DNA of 36,274 nucleotides from Streptomyces albospinus (GCF_014648695.1 NZ_BMRP01000002.1:7008-43281), one strand, 5' to 3'. Shown: positions 14,815-23,801, counted from the stretch's first letter. Translations and numbers: made by a program. Notes: a model not told the origin generated them from the sequence alone.

Positions 14815-16008
14815 TCAGGCCACCGACCCGATCCGCCCCACCGGCCGGGCCGTGTCGTGGTGGATGGGGATGTGCGCACCGGTCAGCGGAGTGCCGGTGC
14901 CGCCGCGGCGGTTGGCGACGATCTCGGCGGCGATGGAGAGCGCGGTCTCCTCGGGCGTCCGCGCGCCGAGGTCGAGCCCTATGGGCGAGCGGAGCCGGTT
15001 GAGCTCGATCTCGGTGAGGCCGACGTCGCGCAGCCGCTGCTGGCGGTCGAGGTGGGTGCGGCGCGAGCCCATGGCGCCGACGTAGGCGACCGGGAGCTTG
15101 AGCGCCCGCTCCAGCAGCGGGACGTCGAACTTGGCGTCGTGGGTGAGGACGCACAGCACCGCACGGGAGTCGAGCTCCTGGGATTCGAGGTAGCGGTGCG
15201 GCCAGTCGACGACGATCTCGTCCGCGTCCGGGAAGCGGGTCCGGGTCGCGAAGACGGGGCGGGCGTCGCAGACGGTGACGTGGTAGTTGAGGAACTTGCC
15301 GACCCGGACCAGCGCGGACGCGAAGTCGATGGCGCCGAAGACGATCATCCGGGGCGCGGGGACGGAGGATTCGACGAGGAGGACGAGCGGCGTCCCGCAC
15401 CGCGAACCCTCCACCCCGATCTCCAGGGTCGAGGTGCGCCCGGCGTCCAGCAGGGCGCGGGCCTCCTCGGCCGCGGTGCGGTCGAGGGCGGGGTGGCCGC
15501 CGAGGGTGCCGGTGCGGCTGCCGTCGGGACGGACGAGGAGGGCGTTGCCGACCAGTTCGGCCGGGCCCTCGATGATCCGCGCGACCGCCGCCGCCTCCCC
15601 CGATGCGGCAGCGGCCAGCGCGGCGGCGAGCGTTGCGGCGGTGCTGTCCACCACGGTCCCCCCGGATCCGCTGCCCGCAGCGGATCCGGGGGCGCTCACC
15701 TGTACCGGTGTGATGAGGATGTCGATGATGCCGCCGCAGGTCAGGCCCACGGCGAAGGCGTCCTCATCGCTGTAGCCGAAGCGCTCCAGGACCGGCTCGC
15801 CGGTCTCCAGGGCCTCCTGGCACAGCTCGTAGACCGCTCCCTCCACACAGCCTCCGGAGACCGACCCGATCGCCGTGCCGTCGCTGTCGACGGCGAGGGC
15901 GGCTCCGGGCTGGCGGGGCGCACTGCCGTTGGTGGCCACGACAGTGGCCACGGCGAACGCACGTCCCTGCTCGACCCACCGGTTCAGCTCTTCGGCGATG
16001 TCCAGCAT
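14815..16008 (-). CDS. xdhC: XdhC/CoxI family molybdoenzyme maturation protein
   Basis: 397 residues. The N-terminal XdhC_CoxI domain shows ATNGSAPRQPGAALAV (25-40), SVSGGCVEGAVYELC (49-63) and LTCGG (89-93, with a conserved Cys). The C-terminal Rossmann domain (about 220-370) has RMIVFGAIDFASALVRVGKFLNYHVTVCD and AYVGAMGSRRTHLDRQQRL. XdhC proteins bind molybdenum cofactor, promote its sulfuration and hand it to xanthine dehydrogenase. A poorly conserved Ala/Gly/Ser linker joins the domains. ATG 16008 is chosen for its AAGGAG site; an in-frame start 11 codons earlier lies near the permease terminator. Position behind the xdh genes and permease supports its role in maturing that enzyme. Confidence 0.92.
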   Translation of the reverse strand: MLDIAEELNRWVEQGRAFAVATVVATNGSAPRQPGAALAVDSDGTAIGSVSGGCVEGAVYELCQEALETGEPVLERFGYSDEDAFAVGLTCGGIIDILITPVQVSAPGSAAGSGSGGTVVDSTAATLAAALAAAASGEAAAVARIIEGPAELVGNALLVRPDGSRTGTLGGHPALDRTAAEEARALLDAGRTSTLEIGVEGSRCGTPLVLLVESSVPAPRMIVFGAIDFASALVRVGKFLNYHVTVCDARPVFATRTRFPDADEIVVDWPHRYLESQELDSRAVLCVLTHDAKFDVPLLERALKLPVAYVGAMGSRRTHLDRQQRLRDVGLTEIELNRLRSPIGLDLGARTPEETALSIAAEIVANRRGGTGTPLTGAHIPIHHDTARPVGRIGSVA

Positions 16009-16035
16009 GTCGGTCTCCTTACGGATGGATGGGGT

Positions 16036-16063
16036 CCCCACTCGAGTAAAGCCGAGAGTGGGG
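16036..16063 (-). terminator. terminator/attenuator between permease and xdhC
   Basis: CCCCACTC (16036-16043) pairs with GAGTGGGG (16056-16063): a perfect 8-bp stem with a 12-nt loop, 12 bp after the permease stop and 27 bp before the xdhC start. Partial termination here could lower xdhC expression relative to the permease. Confidence 0.6.
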
Positions 16064-16074
16064 GTGGGCGGGCG

Positions 16075-17535
16075 TTACTTGATCCCCAGCCACTGCTCGA
16101 TCGGATGGAGCGAGAAGTAGACGAGGAAGATGCCGGTCAGCACCCACATGAAACCGCCGATCTCGCGCCACTTGCCCTGGGCCGCCTTGATGGCGGTGTA
16201 GGCGATGACGCCGGCACCGACGCCGGTGGTGATCTGGTAGGTGAACGGCATCAGGGCGACGGTCAGGAAGACCGGGATCGACACCGCGCGGTCGCTCCAG
16301 TCCACATGGCTGGCGACGCTCATCATCATCGAGCCGATGACGACAAGAGCGGCGGCGGCCACCTGGGCCGGCACGAGTTGGGTGACCGGGGTGAAGAACA
16401 GGCAGGCCGCGAAGAGCAGACCGGTGACGACGGACGACAGGCCCGTACGGGCGCCCTCGCCGACACCGCTGGCCGACTCGATGAACACGGTCTGGCCGGA
16501 GCTGCCGGTGAGACCACCGATGGCACCGCCGGCGCCGTCCACGAACAGCGCCTTGGACAGACCCGGCATCCGGCCCTTGTCGTCGGCCAGCTTGGCCTCC
16601 GTGCCGACGCCGATGATGGTGGCCATGGCGTCGAAGAAGCCGGCCAGCACCAGGGTGAAGACGATCATTCCGACGCTGAGGGCGCCGATGGAGCCCCAGC
16701 CGCCGAACTGGACATGGCCGAAGAGCCCGAAGTCCGGCATCGAGACCGCGCTGCCGTTCAGCGCCGGAGGTGTGCCGCCCCAGTCCTTGGCGGTCAGTCC
16801 GCCGAGCTTGGTGGCGGCGATGGAGAACACCGAGCCGACGACGATGCCGATGAGGATGGCGCCGGGGACCTTGCGGGCCTGGAGCATGAAGATCAGCAGC
16901 AGGGTCAGGCAGAAGAACAGCACGGGCCAGCCGGAGAGGTTGCCGGTGGTGCCGAGGGTGACCGGGGTGCCGATGCCCTTGCCGACGAACCCGGCCTTCA
17001 CCAGGCCGATCAGGGCGACGAACATGCCGATGCCCATGGTGATCGCGTGCTTGAGGGCGAGCGGTATGGCGTTCATGACCATCTCGCGCAGACCGGTGAC
17101 GACCAGAAGGCAGATGACGACGCCGTACATGACGCACATGCCCATGGCCTGCGGCCAGGTCATGTTGGGGACGACCTGGGTGGTCAGGGCCGCGGAGACG
17201 TTCAGGCCCGCGGCGAGCGCCAGCGGGACCTTGCCGACGAAGCCCATCAGCAGGGTGCAGACCGCGGCGCCGAGCGCGGTGGCGGTGACCAGGCCGGCGT
17301 GCGCGAGGGTGTTCTTGTGGATGTCCTGTACCGAACCCAGAATCACCGGGTTGAGCAGCAGGATGTAACACATGGCCATGAAGGTGGTGATGCCGCCGCG
17401 CATTTCCCGCGCGAAGGTCGACCCTCTGTCGGAGATGTGGAAGTACCGGTCGAGCCAGGACCGGCCGGCGGGCTGACGCGAGCCGTCGCCCGCGTCTTCC
17501 GCCGTGGTCAACGGCTCAGTGGACTGCTGGGTCAT
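16075..17535 (-). CDS. NCS2 purine permease, AzgA-like (guanine/hypoxanthine)
   Basis: 486 residues with about 12-14 transmembrane segments and a hydrophilic N-terminus of 40 residues. Motifs of the AzgA branch of NCS2 transporters are visible: STFAREMRGGITTFMAMCYIL (40-60), NPVILG, PLALAAGLNVSAALT, and SGQTVFIESASGVGEGARTGLSSVVTG in the substrate region (compare ESATG in E. coli guanine/hypoxanthine permeases). It would import a purine base with protons across the membrane. Placement between xdhC and the xanthine dehydrogenase operon makes hypoxanthine, guanine or xanthine the likely substrate. It has its own promoter region (256 bp) with a striking palindrome near its start. Confidence 0.9.
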   Translation of the reverse strand: MTQQSTEPLTTAEDAGDGSRQPAGRSWLDRYFHISDRGSTFAREMRGGITTFMAMCYILLLNPVILGSVQDIHKNTLAHAGLVTATALGAAVCTLLMGFVGKVPLALAAGLNVSAALTTQVVPNMTWPQAMGMCVMYGVVICLLVVTGLREMVMNAIPLALKHAITMGIGMFVALIGLVKAGFVGKGIGTPVTLGTTGNLSGWPVLFFCLTLLLIFMLQARKVPGAILIGIVVGSVFSIAATKLGGLTAKDWGGTPPALNGSAVSMPDFGLFGHVQFGGWGSIGALSVGMIVFTLVLAGFFDAMATIIGVGTEAKLADDKGRMPGLSKALFVDGAGGAIGGLTGSSGQTVFIESASGVGEGARTGLSSVVTGLLFAACLFFTPVTQLVPAQVAAAALVVIGSMMMSVASHVDWSDRAVSIPVFLTVALMPFTYQITTGVGAGVIAYTAIKAAQGKWREIGGFMWVLTGIFLVYFSLHPIEQWLGIK

Positions 17536-17565
17536 GGTGCCTTACTCCCAAGGTTCACAGGGGCA

Positions 17566-17584
17566 CTCGCATCGGTGATGCGAG
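17566..17584. promoter_or_regulatory. CTCGCATC-GGT-GATGCGAG palindrome before the purine permease
   Basis: A perfect 8-bp inverted repeat with a 3-bp centre, 31 bp upstream of the permease ATG. It is either an operator at the promoter/5' UTR or an RNA hairpin near the ribosome site. The match is exact on both arms; the binding factor is unknown. Confidence 0.6.
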
Positions 17585-17791
17585 ATTTGGGATGGATATT
17601 CGGCTGCACGACCCGGGGGACGGCCCGAGACGAACGGGTGCTGCCGGCCCCTCGGTGGAGCGGGTCAGCGACTGCGTGGTGCGGGGAGTTCTCCGGACGG
17701 TGCGCTGAGGAGGACGGACAGGGACACCCCTGAAACGCACCGCCCGGAGGCTTGCGGGCCTGGAGGTGGGTGGCCCCCAGGCGGTATTCGG

Positions 17792-20179
17792 TTAGGTACC
17801 GGTGAGGTGCTCAGGGCGTACCGGCGTCTTGTTGAGCTCCAGCCCGATCGCGTTCCGGATCGCCGCGAGGACGGCCGGGGTGGACGACAGGGTGGGGGCC
17901 TCGCCGATGCCGCGCAGCCCGTACGGGGCGTGCTCGTCGGCGAGTTCGAGCACGTCGACCGGGATGGACGGCGTGTCGAGAATCGTGGGGATGAGGTAGT
18001 CCGTGAAGGAGGGGTTGCGCACCTTCGCGGTCTTGGGGTCGACGATGATCTCCTCCATGACCGCCACGCCCAGGCCCTGGGTGGTACCACCCTGGATCTG
18101 GCCGACGACGGACAGCGGGTTGAGCGCCTTGCCGACGTCCTGGGCCACCGCCAGCTCGATGACCTTGACCAGGCCGAGCTCGGTGTCCACCTCCACGACC
18201 GCGCGGTGGGCCGCGAAGGAGTACTGGACGTGGCCGTTGCCCTGGCCGGTGACCAGGTCGAACGCCTCGGTGGGCCGGTGCCGGAACTCCAGCTCCAGGT
18301 CGATCGCCTCGCCCTCCAGGACGTCGACGAGATCGGCCAGCACCTCACCGCCGTCGGTGACGACCTTGCCGCCCTCCAGCAGCAGTTCGGCGGTGGCCCA
18401 CGCGGGGTGGTAGGTGCCGAACTTGGCGCGGCCCAGCGCCAGGACCTTCTCGCGCACCGCCTCGCAGGTGTTCTTCACCGCGCCGCCGGTCATGTACGTC
18501 TGCCGGGAGGCGGAGGTGGAGCCGGCGGAGCCGACCTGGGTGTCGGCGGGGTGGATGGTGACCTGCTCGACGCCGAGTTCGGTGCGGGCGATCTGGGCGT
18601 GGACGGTGACACCGCCCTGGCCGACCTCCGCCATCGCGGTGTGCACGGTGGCGACCGGCTCACCGGCCAGCACCTCCATGCGGACCCGGGCGGTGGAGTA
18701 GTCGTCGAAGCCCTCGGAGAAGCCGACGTTCTTGATGCCGACGGCGTAGCCGACACCGCGGACGACGCCCTCGCCGTGCGTGGTGTTGGACAGGCCGCCG
18801 GGCAGCGCCCGGACGTCGGCGCCCTCGCCGGCCGCCAGCCACTGCTGCTCCGGGGGAAGCGGCATCGCCTTGATGCGCCGGAGGAGTTCGGCGACCGGGG
18901 CCGGCGAGTCGACCGGCTGCCCGGTCGGCATGATGGTGCCCTGCTCCATGGCGTTGAGCTGCCGGAACTCGACCGGGTCCATGCCCAGCTTCTTGGCGAG
19001 CTTGTCCATCTGCGCCTCGTAGGCGAAGCACGCCTGGACCGCGCCGAAGCCGCGCATCGCGCCGCAGGGCGGGTTGTTGGAGTAGAGCGCGATGGCCTCG
19101 ATCTCGACGTCGTCGACGACGTACGGGCCGACCGCGAGCGACGAGGCGTTGCCGACGACCGCCGGGGAGGCGGACGCGTAGGCGCCGCCGTCCAGGACGA
19201 TCCGGCACTTCAGGTGGGTGAGCTTGCCGTCCTTGGTGGCGCCGTGCTCGTACCAGAGCTTCGCCGGGTGCCGGTGGACGTGCCCGAAGAAGGACTCGAA
19301 CCGGTTGTAGACGATCTTGACGGGCTTGCCGGTGCGCAGCGCCAGGAGGCAGGCGTGGATCTGCATCGACAGGTCCTCGCGACCGCCGAACGCGCCGCCG
19401 ACGCCGGAGAGCGTCATCCGCACCTTCTCCTCGGGCAGGCCGAGGACCGGGGCGATCTGGCGGAGATCGGAGTGCAGCCACTGGGTGGCGACGTAGAGGT
19501 CGACACCGCCGTCCTCGCCGGGTACCGCGAGGCCGGACTCCGGGCCGAGGAACGCCTGGTCCTGCATGCCGAAGACGTACTCGCCGGAGACGATGACATC
19601 GGCCTTCTTGGCGGCCTCGTCGGCGTCTCCGCGGATGATCGGCTGCCGGTGGACGATGTTGGGGTGCGGTACGTGGCCGATGTGGTGGTCGTCGCGGCCC
19701 TCGTGGACCAGCGGCGCGCCCTCGGCGGTCGCCGACGCCTCGTCGGTGACCAGCGGCAGCTGCCGGTACTCGATCTTGATCTTGGCGGCGGCGCGCCGGG
19801 CGGTCTCCGGGTGGTCGGCGGCGACCAGCGCCACCGGCTCACCGTGGTGCCGGACCTTGCCGTGCGCGAGAACCGGCGTGTCCTGGATCTCCAGGCCGTA
19901 GTTCTTCACGTCGGTGGGCAGGTCGTCGTAGGTGAGGACGGCGTAGACACCGGAGGTCGCCAGCGCCTCGGAGGTGTCGATCGAGACGATCTCGGCGTGC
20001 GCCTCGGTGGAGCGGAGCGTGAAGCCCCACAGCATGTCCTCGTGCCACATGTCCGAGGAGTAGGCGAACTCACCGGTCACCTTGAGGGTGCCGTCCGGGC
20101 GGAGCGTGGAGGCGCCGATGCCGGCGTCGGTCTTGCCGCCCTGGGTGAGGTTGGTGGGTGTACGGGTGGCACCAGCCAT
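17792..20179 (-). CDS. xanthine dehydrogenase, molybdopterin-binding subunit
   Basis: 795 residues, the full length of the large subunit in three-subunit bacterial xanthine dehydrogenases. Residues about 20-140 are the aldehyde-oxidase a/b hammerhead domain (LRPDGTLKVTGEFAYSSDM...); the rest binds molybdopterin, with SGVGGAFGGREDL (258-270), GAMRGFGAVQ, a VGQGG loop and the active-site glutamate in GLRGIGEAP (Glu760). It oxidises hypoxanthine/xanthine at the molybdenum centre and passes electrons to the 2Fe-2S and FAD subunits. It is the third gene of the operon, starting 2 bp after the 2Fe-2S gene stop. The ATG at 20179 is chosen because the homologous region and gene junction begin there. 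Confidence 0.93.
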   Translation of the reverse strand: MAGATRTPTNLTQGGKTDAGIGASTLRPDGTLKVTGEFAYSSDMWHEDMLWGFTLRSTEAHAEIVSIDTSEALATSGVYAVLTYDDLPTDVKNYGLEIQDTPVLAHGKVRHHGEPVALVAADHPETARRAAAKIKIEYRQLPLVTDEASATAEGAPLVHEGRDDHHIGHVPHPNIVHRQPIIRGDADEAAKKADVIVSGEYVFGMQDQAFLGPESGLAVPGEDGGVDLYVATQWLHSDLRQIAPVLGLPEEKVRMTLSGVGGAFGGREDLSMQIHACLLALRTGKPVKIVYNRFESFFGHVHRHPAKLWYEHGATKDGKLTHLKCRIVLDGGAYASASPAVVGNASSLAVGPYVVDDVEIEAIALYSNNPPCGAMRGFGAVQACFAYEAQMDKLAKKLGMDPVEFRQLNAMEQGTIMPTGQPVDSPAPVAELLRRIKAMPLPPEQQWLAAGEGADVRALPGGLSNTTHGEGVVRGVGYAVGIKNVGFSEGFDDYSTARVRMEVLAGEPVATVHTAMAEVGQGGVTVHAQIARTELGVEQVTIHPADTQVGSAGSTSASRQTYMTGGAVKNTCEAVREKVLALGRAKFGTYHPAWATAELLLEGGKVVTDGGEVLADLVDVLEGEAIDLELEFRHRPTEAFDLVTGQGNGHVQYSFAAHRAVVEVDTELGLVKVIELAVAQDVGKALNPLSVVGQIQGGTTQGLGVAVMEEIIVDPKTAKVRNPSFTDYLIPTILDTPSIPVDVLELADEHAPYGLRGIGEAPTLSSTPAVLAAIRNAIGLELNKTPVRPEHLTGT

Positions 20180-20181
20180 GG

Positions 20182-20781
20182 TCAGGCCCCCTGTCCGGCG
20201 GTCCGGTTCTCGCCGCGGGCGGCTGCCAGCCGGACCGCGTCGAGGATCTTCTCGTACCCCGTGCAGCGGCACAGGTTGCCCGACAGCGCCTCACGGATGT
20301 CGGCGTCCGACGGGGAGTCGTTGCGCTCCAGCAGTTCGTCGGCGGCGACCAGCAGGCCCGGGGTGCAGAAGCCGCACTGGACCGCGCCGGCGTCGATGAA
20401 CGCCTGCTGGATCGGGGAGAGTTCGGTGTTCTCCCCGGTCTGCGAGTCGGCCGGCTTGGACTGCCACCGCTGGGCGGCGTCCAGGCTGGTGCCGCAGGCC
20501 CCGGAGGCGCAGCCGCCGTGCTCGGCGCGCTGCTTGGCGTAGTCCGCCAGGCCCTCGACGGTCACCACCTCGCGGCCCTCGACCTGGCCGGCCGCGACCA
20601 GGCAGGAGCACACCGGCACACCGTCCAGGCGGACCGTGCAGGAGCCGCACTCGCCCTGCTCGCAGGCGTTCTTGGAGCCCGGCAGGCCCATCCGCTCGCG
20701 GAGGACGTACAGCAGGCTCTCGCCTTCCCAGACGTCGTCGGCCTCCTGCTTGCGGCCGTTGACGGTGAAGTTCACGCGCAC
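20182..20781 (-). CDS. xanthine dehydrogenase, 2Fe-2S subunit
   Basis: 199 residues. The plant-type ferredoxin cluster is held by Cys40, Cys45, Cys48 and Cys60 (NACEQGECGSCTVRLDGVPVCSC) and the second, helical cluster by Cys136, Cys139, Cys171 and Cys173 (QCGFCTPG, NLCRCTGYEKI). It relays electrons between molybdopterin and FAD. The protein is about 35-40 residues longer than the usual 160: the extra segment lies between the two cluster domains (about 82-118) and carries two additional cysteines (91 and 96). It overlaps the FAD subunit gene by 10 bp, so translation is coupled. Confidence 0.93.
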   Translation of the reverse strand: MRVNFTVNGRKQEADDVWEGESLLYVLRERMGLPGSKNACEQGECGSCTVRLDGVPVCSCLVAAGQVEGREVVTVEGLADYAKQRAEHGGCASGACGTSLDAAQRWQSKPADSQTGENTELSPIQQAFIDAGAVQCGFCTPGLLVAADELLERNDSPSDADIREALSGNLCRCTGYEKILDAVRLAAARGENRTAGQGA

Positions 20782-21659
20782 TGTGCGCTCCTCTCATGTC
20801 CGCGGTAGGACTCCCAGGTCCAGCCGAGGGTGCGGCGCGCCATGATGCCGACCGCGTGCCGGCGGTACTTGGCGCTGCCGCGCACATCGTCGATCGGGTT
20901 GCAGGCGCCGGACGCCAGCTGGGCGAACTGCTTGGCGACGGACGGCGGGATGGGATTGCCCGACTCCCAGAAGCCGCCGTCCTCCAGGGCCGCGGCGAGG
21001 AACTCCTCGGCCTCCTTGGCCCGTACCGGGGTGGGCGCGGCGGAGCCGATGCCGGTGCGGACCGTACGGGTCTCGGGGTGCAGCGCGATGCCGAAGGCGC
21101 ACACCGCGATCACCATGGCGTTGCGGGTGCCGACCTTGGAGAACTGCTGCGGTCCGTCGGCCTTCGGGAGGTGCACCGAGCGGATCAGCTCGTCGGGCGC
21201 CATCGCGTTGCGCTTGACGCCCACGTAGAACTCGTCGATCGGGATCATGCGCCGGCCGCGGACGGACTCGACCTCGACCTCGCAGCCGGCGGCGAGCAGC
21301 GCGGGGTGCGCGTCACCGGCCGGCGAGGCGGTGCCGAGGTTGCCGCCGACGCCGCCGCGGTTGCGGATCTGCGGGGAGGCCACGGTGTGCGACGCCAGGG
21401 CCAGGCCCGGGAGTTCGGTCCGCAGGTTCTCCATGATCTTGGTGTAGGGAACGGAGGCGCCCAGGCGTACGGTGTTCTCTCCGACCTCCCACTCGCTCAG
21501 GTCACCGATCCGGTTCAGGTCGAGCAGGTACTCGGGGCGGCGGTGGTCGAAGTTGATCTCGACCATCACGTCCGTGCCGCCCGCGATGGGCACAGCGGTA
21601 GGGTGCTCTGCCTTGGCGGCGAGCGCCTCCTCCCAGCTGGCGGGGCGAAGGAAGTCCAT
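20772..21659 (-). CDS. xanthine dehydrogenase, FAD-binding subunit
   Basis: 295 residues of the CoxM/CutM-type FAD subunit. The FAD contacts are PIAGGTDVMVEI (24-35) and RNRGGVGGNLGTASPAGDAHPALLA (99-123), followed by the CO-dehydrogenase flavoprotein C-terminal domain. FAD takes electrons from the iron-sulfur clusters and passes them to NAD+ in the dehydrogenase form. It is the first gene of the operon, with GAGG 7 nt before ATG 21659, and is divergent from pucR. Gene order FAD, FeS, Mo matches other PucR-linked xanthine dehydrogenase operons. Confidence 0.93.
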   Translation of the reverse strand: MDFLRPASWEEALAAKAEHPTAVPIAGGTDVMVEINFDHRRPEYLLDLNRIGDLSEWEVGENTVRLGASVPYTKIMENLRTELPGLALASHTVASPQIRNRGGVGGNLGTASPAGDAHPALLAAGCEVEVESVRGRRMIPIDEFYVGVKRNAMAPDELIRSVHLPKADGPQQFSKVGTRNAMVIAVCAFGIALHPETRTVRTGIGSAAPTPVRAKEAEEFLAAALEDGGFWESGNPIPPSVAKQFAQLASGACNPIDDVRGSAKYRRHAVGIMARRTLGWTWESYRGHERSAQCA

Positions 21660-21669
21660 GGGTGGCCTC

Positions 21670-21688
21670 TTCTACGAATTTCTACGAA
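21670..21688. promoter_or_regulatory. tandem TTC-TAC-GAA sites before the xdh operon
   Basis: TTCTACGAA occurs at 21670-21678 and again at 21680-21688. Each is a TTC-N3-GAA dyad, and the 10-bp period puts them on the same DNA face. They lie 11-29 bp upstream of the first xdh codon, where a bound repressor would block transcription. The cognate regulator could be PucR or another factor. Confidence 0.5.
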
Positions 21689-21823
21689 ATCGGGTCGTTC
21701 GCTGCTCATGGTGAGGACGGCGGGTCCTCGTCGCCATCGAGCCGTTCATGTCTTGTTAACGCGGTTGGGCTTAGTGAACGCGCACTGCCCCCACCCGGTG
21801 CAGTCACCGAAACCATGAAGCGG

Positions 21824-21883
21824 TTGGCTGGCCACGGTGCCGGTCTTGTAGATTCGAACGAAAGACGAGGATTCAAAACCTCG
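21824..21883 (+). promoter_or_regulatory. candidate pucR promoter and 5' hairpin
   Basis: TTGGCT (21824-21829) and TAGATT (21849-21854), 19 bp apart, resemble a sigma-70 promoter. Downstream CGAGG (21866-21870) and CCTCG (21879-21883) form a small hairpin in the leader, about 50 bp before the pucR start. Strength and start site are not verified. Confidence 0.35.
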
Positions 21884-21931
21884 CGGCATTCCACCGGCAA
21901 CACGAGACAGCAAAGAACGGCGGGCGAGGTC

Positions 21932-23599
21932 ATGCGGCTCCGCGCACTCCTGGACACACATACTCTGGGCCTCCGGCTCCTCGGGGGCGAGGATGAGCTG
22001 GACCGCACCGTCCGTGGCGTGATGACCACCGACCTGCGGGATCCCAGCCGTTATCTCTCCGGCGGTGAGCTGGTGCTCACCGGCCTGGCCTGGCGCCGCG
22101 AACCGGAGGACTCCGAGCGGTTCGTCCGCATCCTGGCCGCCGCCGGGGTCGCCGGACTCGCGGCCGGCGAGGCCGAGCTCGGGGCGATCCCCGACGACCT
22201 CGTACAAGCCTGCCTCCGGCACCGCCTGCCGCTCTTCTCGGTCGTCGAGGACGTCTCGTTCGCCTCCATCACCGAGCACGTCGTCCGGCAGGTCTCCAGC
22301 GAGCGGGCCGGCGACCTGGCCGCCGTCGTGGACCGGCACCGGCGCCTGATGACGTCCGGCCCCGCCGGCGGCGGACCCGAGGTCGTCCTGGACCTGCTCG
22401 GCTCCGACCTCGACCTGCGGGCCTGGGTGCTCTCCCCCACCGGCCGCCAGATCGCCGGCTCGACGCTGGCCGACTCAGGGCCCGAGCTGCCCGCGGAGCT
22501 GGGCGCCCGGCTCGCCGGCGAGCACCTGGCCGCCACCCGCACCGGCCGCCGCGGCCCCCACCGGGTCACCCTCGCCGGCGCCACGTACTCCCTCTTCCCG
22601 ATCCGCTACGAGGGCCGTGACCTGCGGCAGACACTGCTCAGCGACTGGCTGCTGGCCGTCGAGGCGGACGCCGGCGACTGGCCCGAGGAGCGTCTCGACC
22701 TGCTGCACGGCGTCACCCAGCTGATCGCCGTCGAGCGCGACCGCCGCGACGCCGCCCGCACGGTCCGCCGCCGGCTCGCCCAGGAGGTCCTGGAACTGGT
22801 CCAGACCGGCGCGCCGCCCGCCGAGATCGCCGCCCGGCTCCGGGTGGCGGCGCCCGTGCTGCTCCCCGGGCTGGGCACCGCCCCGCACTGGCAGATCGTG
22901 GTGGCCCGGGTCGAATGGGAGGGCGGCGACGTCCCCGGCGGCCCGGTGGCCCAGAGCCTCCTGGAGGAGGTGCTGGTCGACCCGGGCACCTTCGGTCCCG
23001 AGCCCTCCGACCGGATCGCGGTCGCCCACACCGGCGACGAGGCGGTGGCGCTGGTCCCGCTGCCGGCCGTCCCCGACGAATCCACGGACGGCACCTCGAC
23101 GGACGGCCTGCACGCCGACGCCCTGCTCGGCGTCGTCCAGGCCCCGCTCAGCCGCGGACTGGACGGCGACGGCCGCCTCACGGTCGGCGTCAGCGCCTCC
23201 GTGCACTCCGCCGAGGGCCTGCGCGGGGCCCTGGAGGAGGCCCGGCACGCCCGCCGGGTCGCCGCCGCCCGCCCCGGCCGGGTCTGCGCCGCCGGCCACG
23301 AGGAGCTCGCCTCCCACGTCCTGCTGCTTCCCTTCGTCCCCGACGACGTCCGGCGCGCCTTCACCGCCCGCCTCCTGGACCCGCTGCGCGACTACGACCG
23401 CCGCCACCGCGCCGAGCTGATCCCCACCCTGGAGGCGTTCCTCGACTGCGACGGCTCCTGGACCCGCTGCGCCACCCGCCTCCACCTGCACGTCAACACG
23501 CTCCGCTACCGCGTGGGCCGCATCGAGCAGCTGACCGGCCGCGACCTCTCGCGCCTGGAGGACAAGCTGGACTTCTTCCTGGCCCTCCGGATGAGCTGA
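21932..23599 (+). CDS. pucR: PucR family purine-catabolism regulator
   Basis: 555 residues. Residues 1-120 form the PucR N-terminal domain (MRLRALLDTHTLGLRLLGGEDELDRTVRGVMTTDLRDPSRYLSGGELVLTG), followed by a GGDEF-like/central CdaR-type domain. The C-terminal helix-turn-helix spans about 496-555 (LEAFLDCDGSWTRCATRLHLHVNTLRYRVGRIEQLTGRDL). PucR proteins control purine degradation, usually sensing pathway intermediates or nitrogen state. It is divergent from the xanthine dehydrogenase operon with 272 bp between starts, so the operon is its expected target; the permease and xdhC may be too. ATG 21932 has a GAGG site and opens the conserved domain; an earlier in-frame start would run through the promoter. 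Confidence 0.9.
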   Translation: MRLRALLDTHTLGLRLLGGEDELDRTVRGVMTTDLRDPSRYLSGGELVLTGLAWRREPEDSERFVRILAAAGVAGLAAGEAELGAIPDDLVQACLRHRLPLFSVVEDVSFASITEHVVRQVSSERAGDLAAVVDRHRRLMTSGPAGGGPEVVLDLLGSDLDLRAWVLSPTGRQIAGSTLADSGPELPAELGARLAGEHLAATRTGRRGPHRVTLAGATYSLFPIRYEGRDLRQTLLSDWLLAVEADAGDWPEERLDLLHGVTQLIAVERDRRDAARTVRRRLAQEVLELVQTGAPPAEIAARLRVAAPVLLPGLGTAPHWQIVVARVEWEGGDVPGGPVAQSLLEEVLVDPGTFGPEPSDRIAVAHTGDEAVALVPLPAVPDESTDGTSTDGLHADALLGVVQAPLSRGLDGDGRLTVGVSASVHSAEGLRGALEEARHARRVAAARPGRVCAAGHEELASHVLLLPFVPDDVRRAFTARLLDPLRDYDRRHRAELIPTLEAFLDCDGSWTRCATRLHLHVNTLRYRVGRIEQLTGRDLSRLEDKLDFFLALRMS

Positions 23600-23650
23600 C
23601 GGGCACGGCCGGAATCCGGTCCCCGCCCCACCCGGCACTCCCCCGTACCC

Positions 23651-23683
23651 ATCCGCCCTCTATCCGCCCTCTATCCGCCATTC
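23651..23683. repeat. 11-bp tandem repeat
   Basis: ATCCGCCCTCT at 23651-23661 and 23662-23672, then a partial copy ATCCGCCATTC at 23673-23683. Possibly a slippage-generated repeat between genes. Confidence 0.8.
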
Positions 23684-23801
23684 GAGGTACCACGATCGGG
23701 CGGCATCGCAGCAACGGCGTTCCGGCACCGGCCGGCAGCCGCGCGCCAGGCCACGGCCGATCAGGCTCCCGAAAGCCGCCGTGGCGCCCCCTCACCCGAT
23801 T

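Noticed and set aside
21846..21885. tRNA-like GATTCGAAC next to a small stem before pucR
   Set aside because: No acceptor, D or anticodon arms can be placed around it; it is part of the pucR promoter and leader.
23651..23683. Tandem repeat as a CRISPR-like array
   Set aside because: Only 2.6 adjoining copies of 11 bp without spacers and no cas genes.
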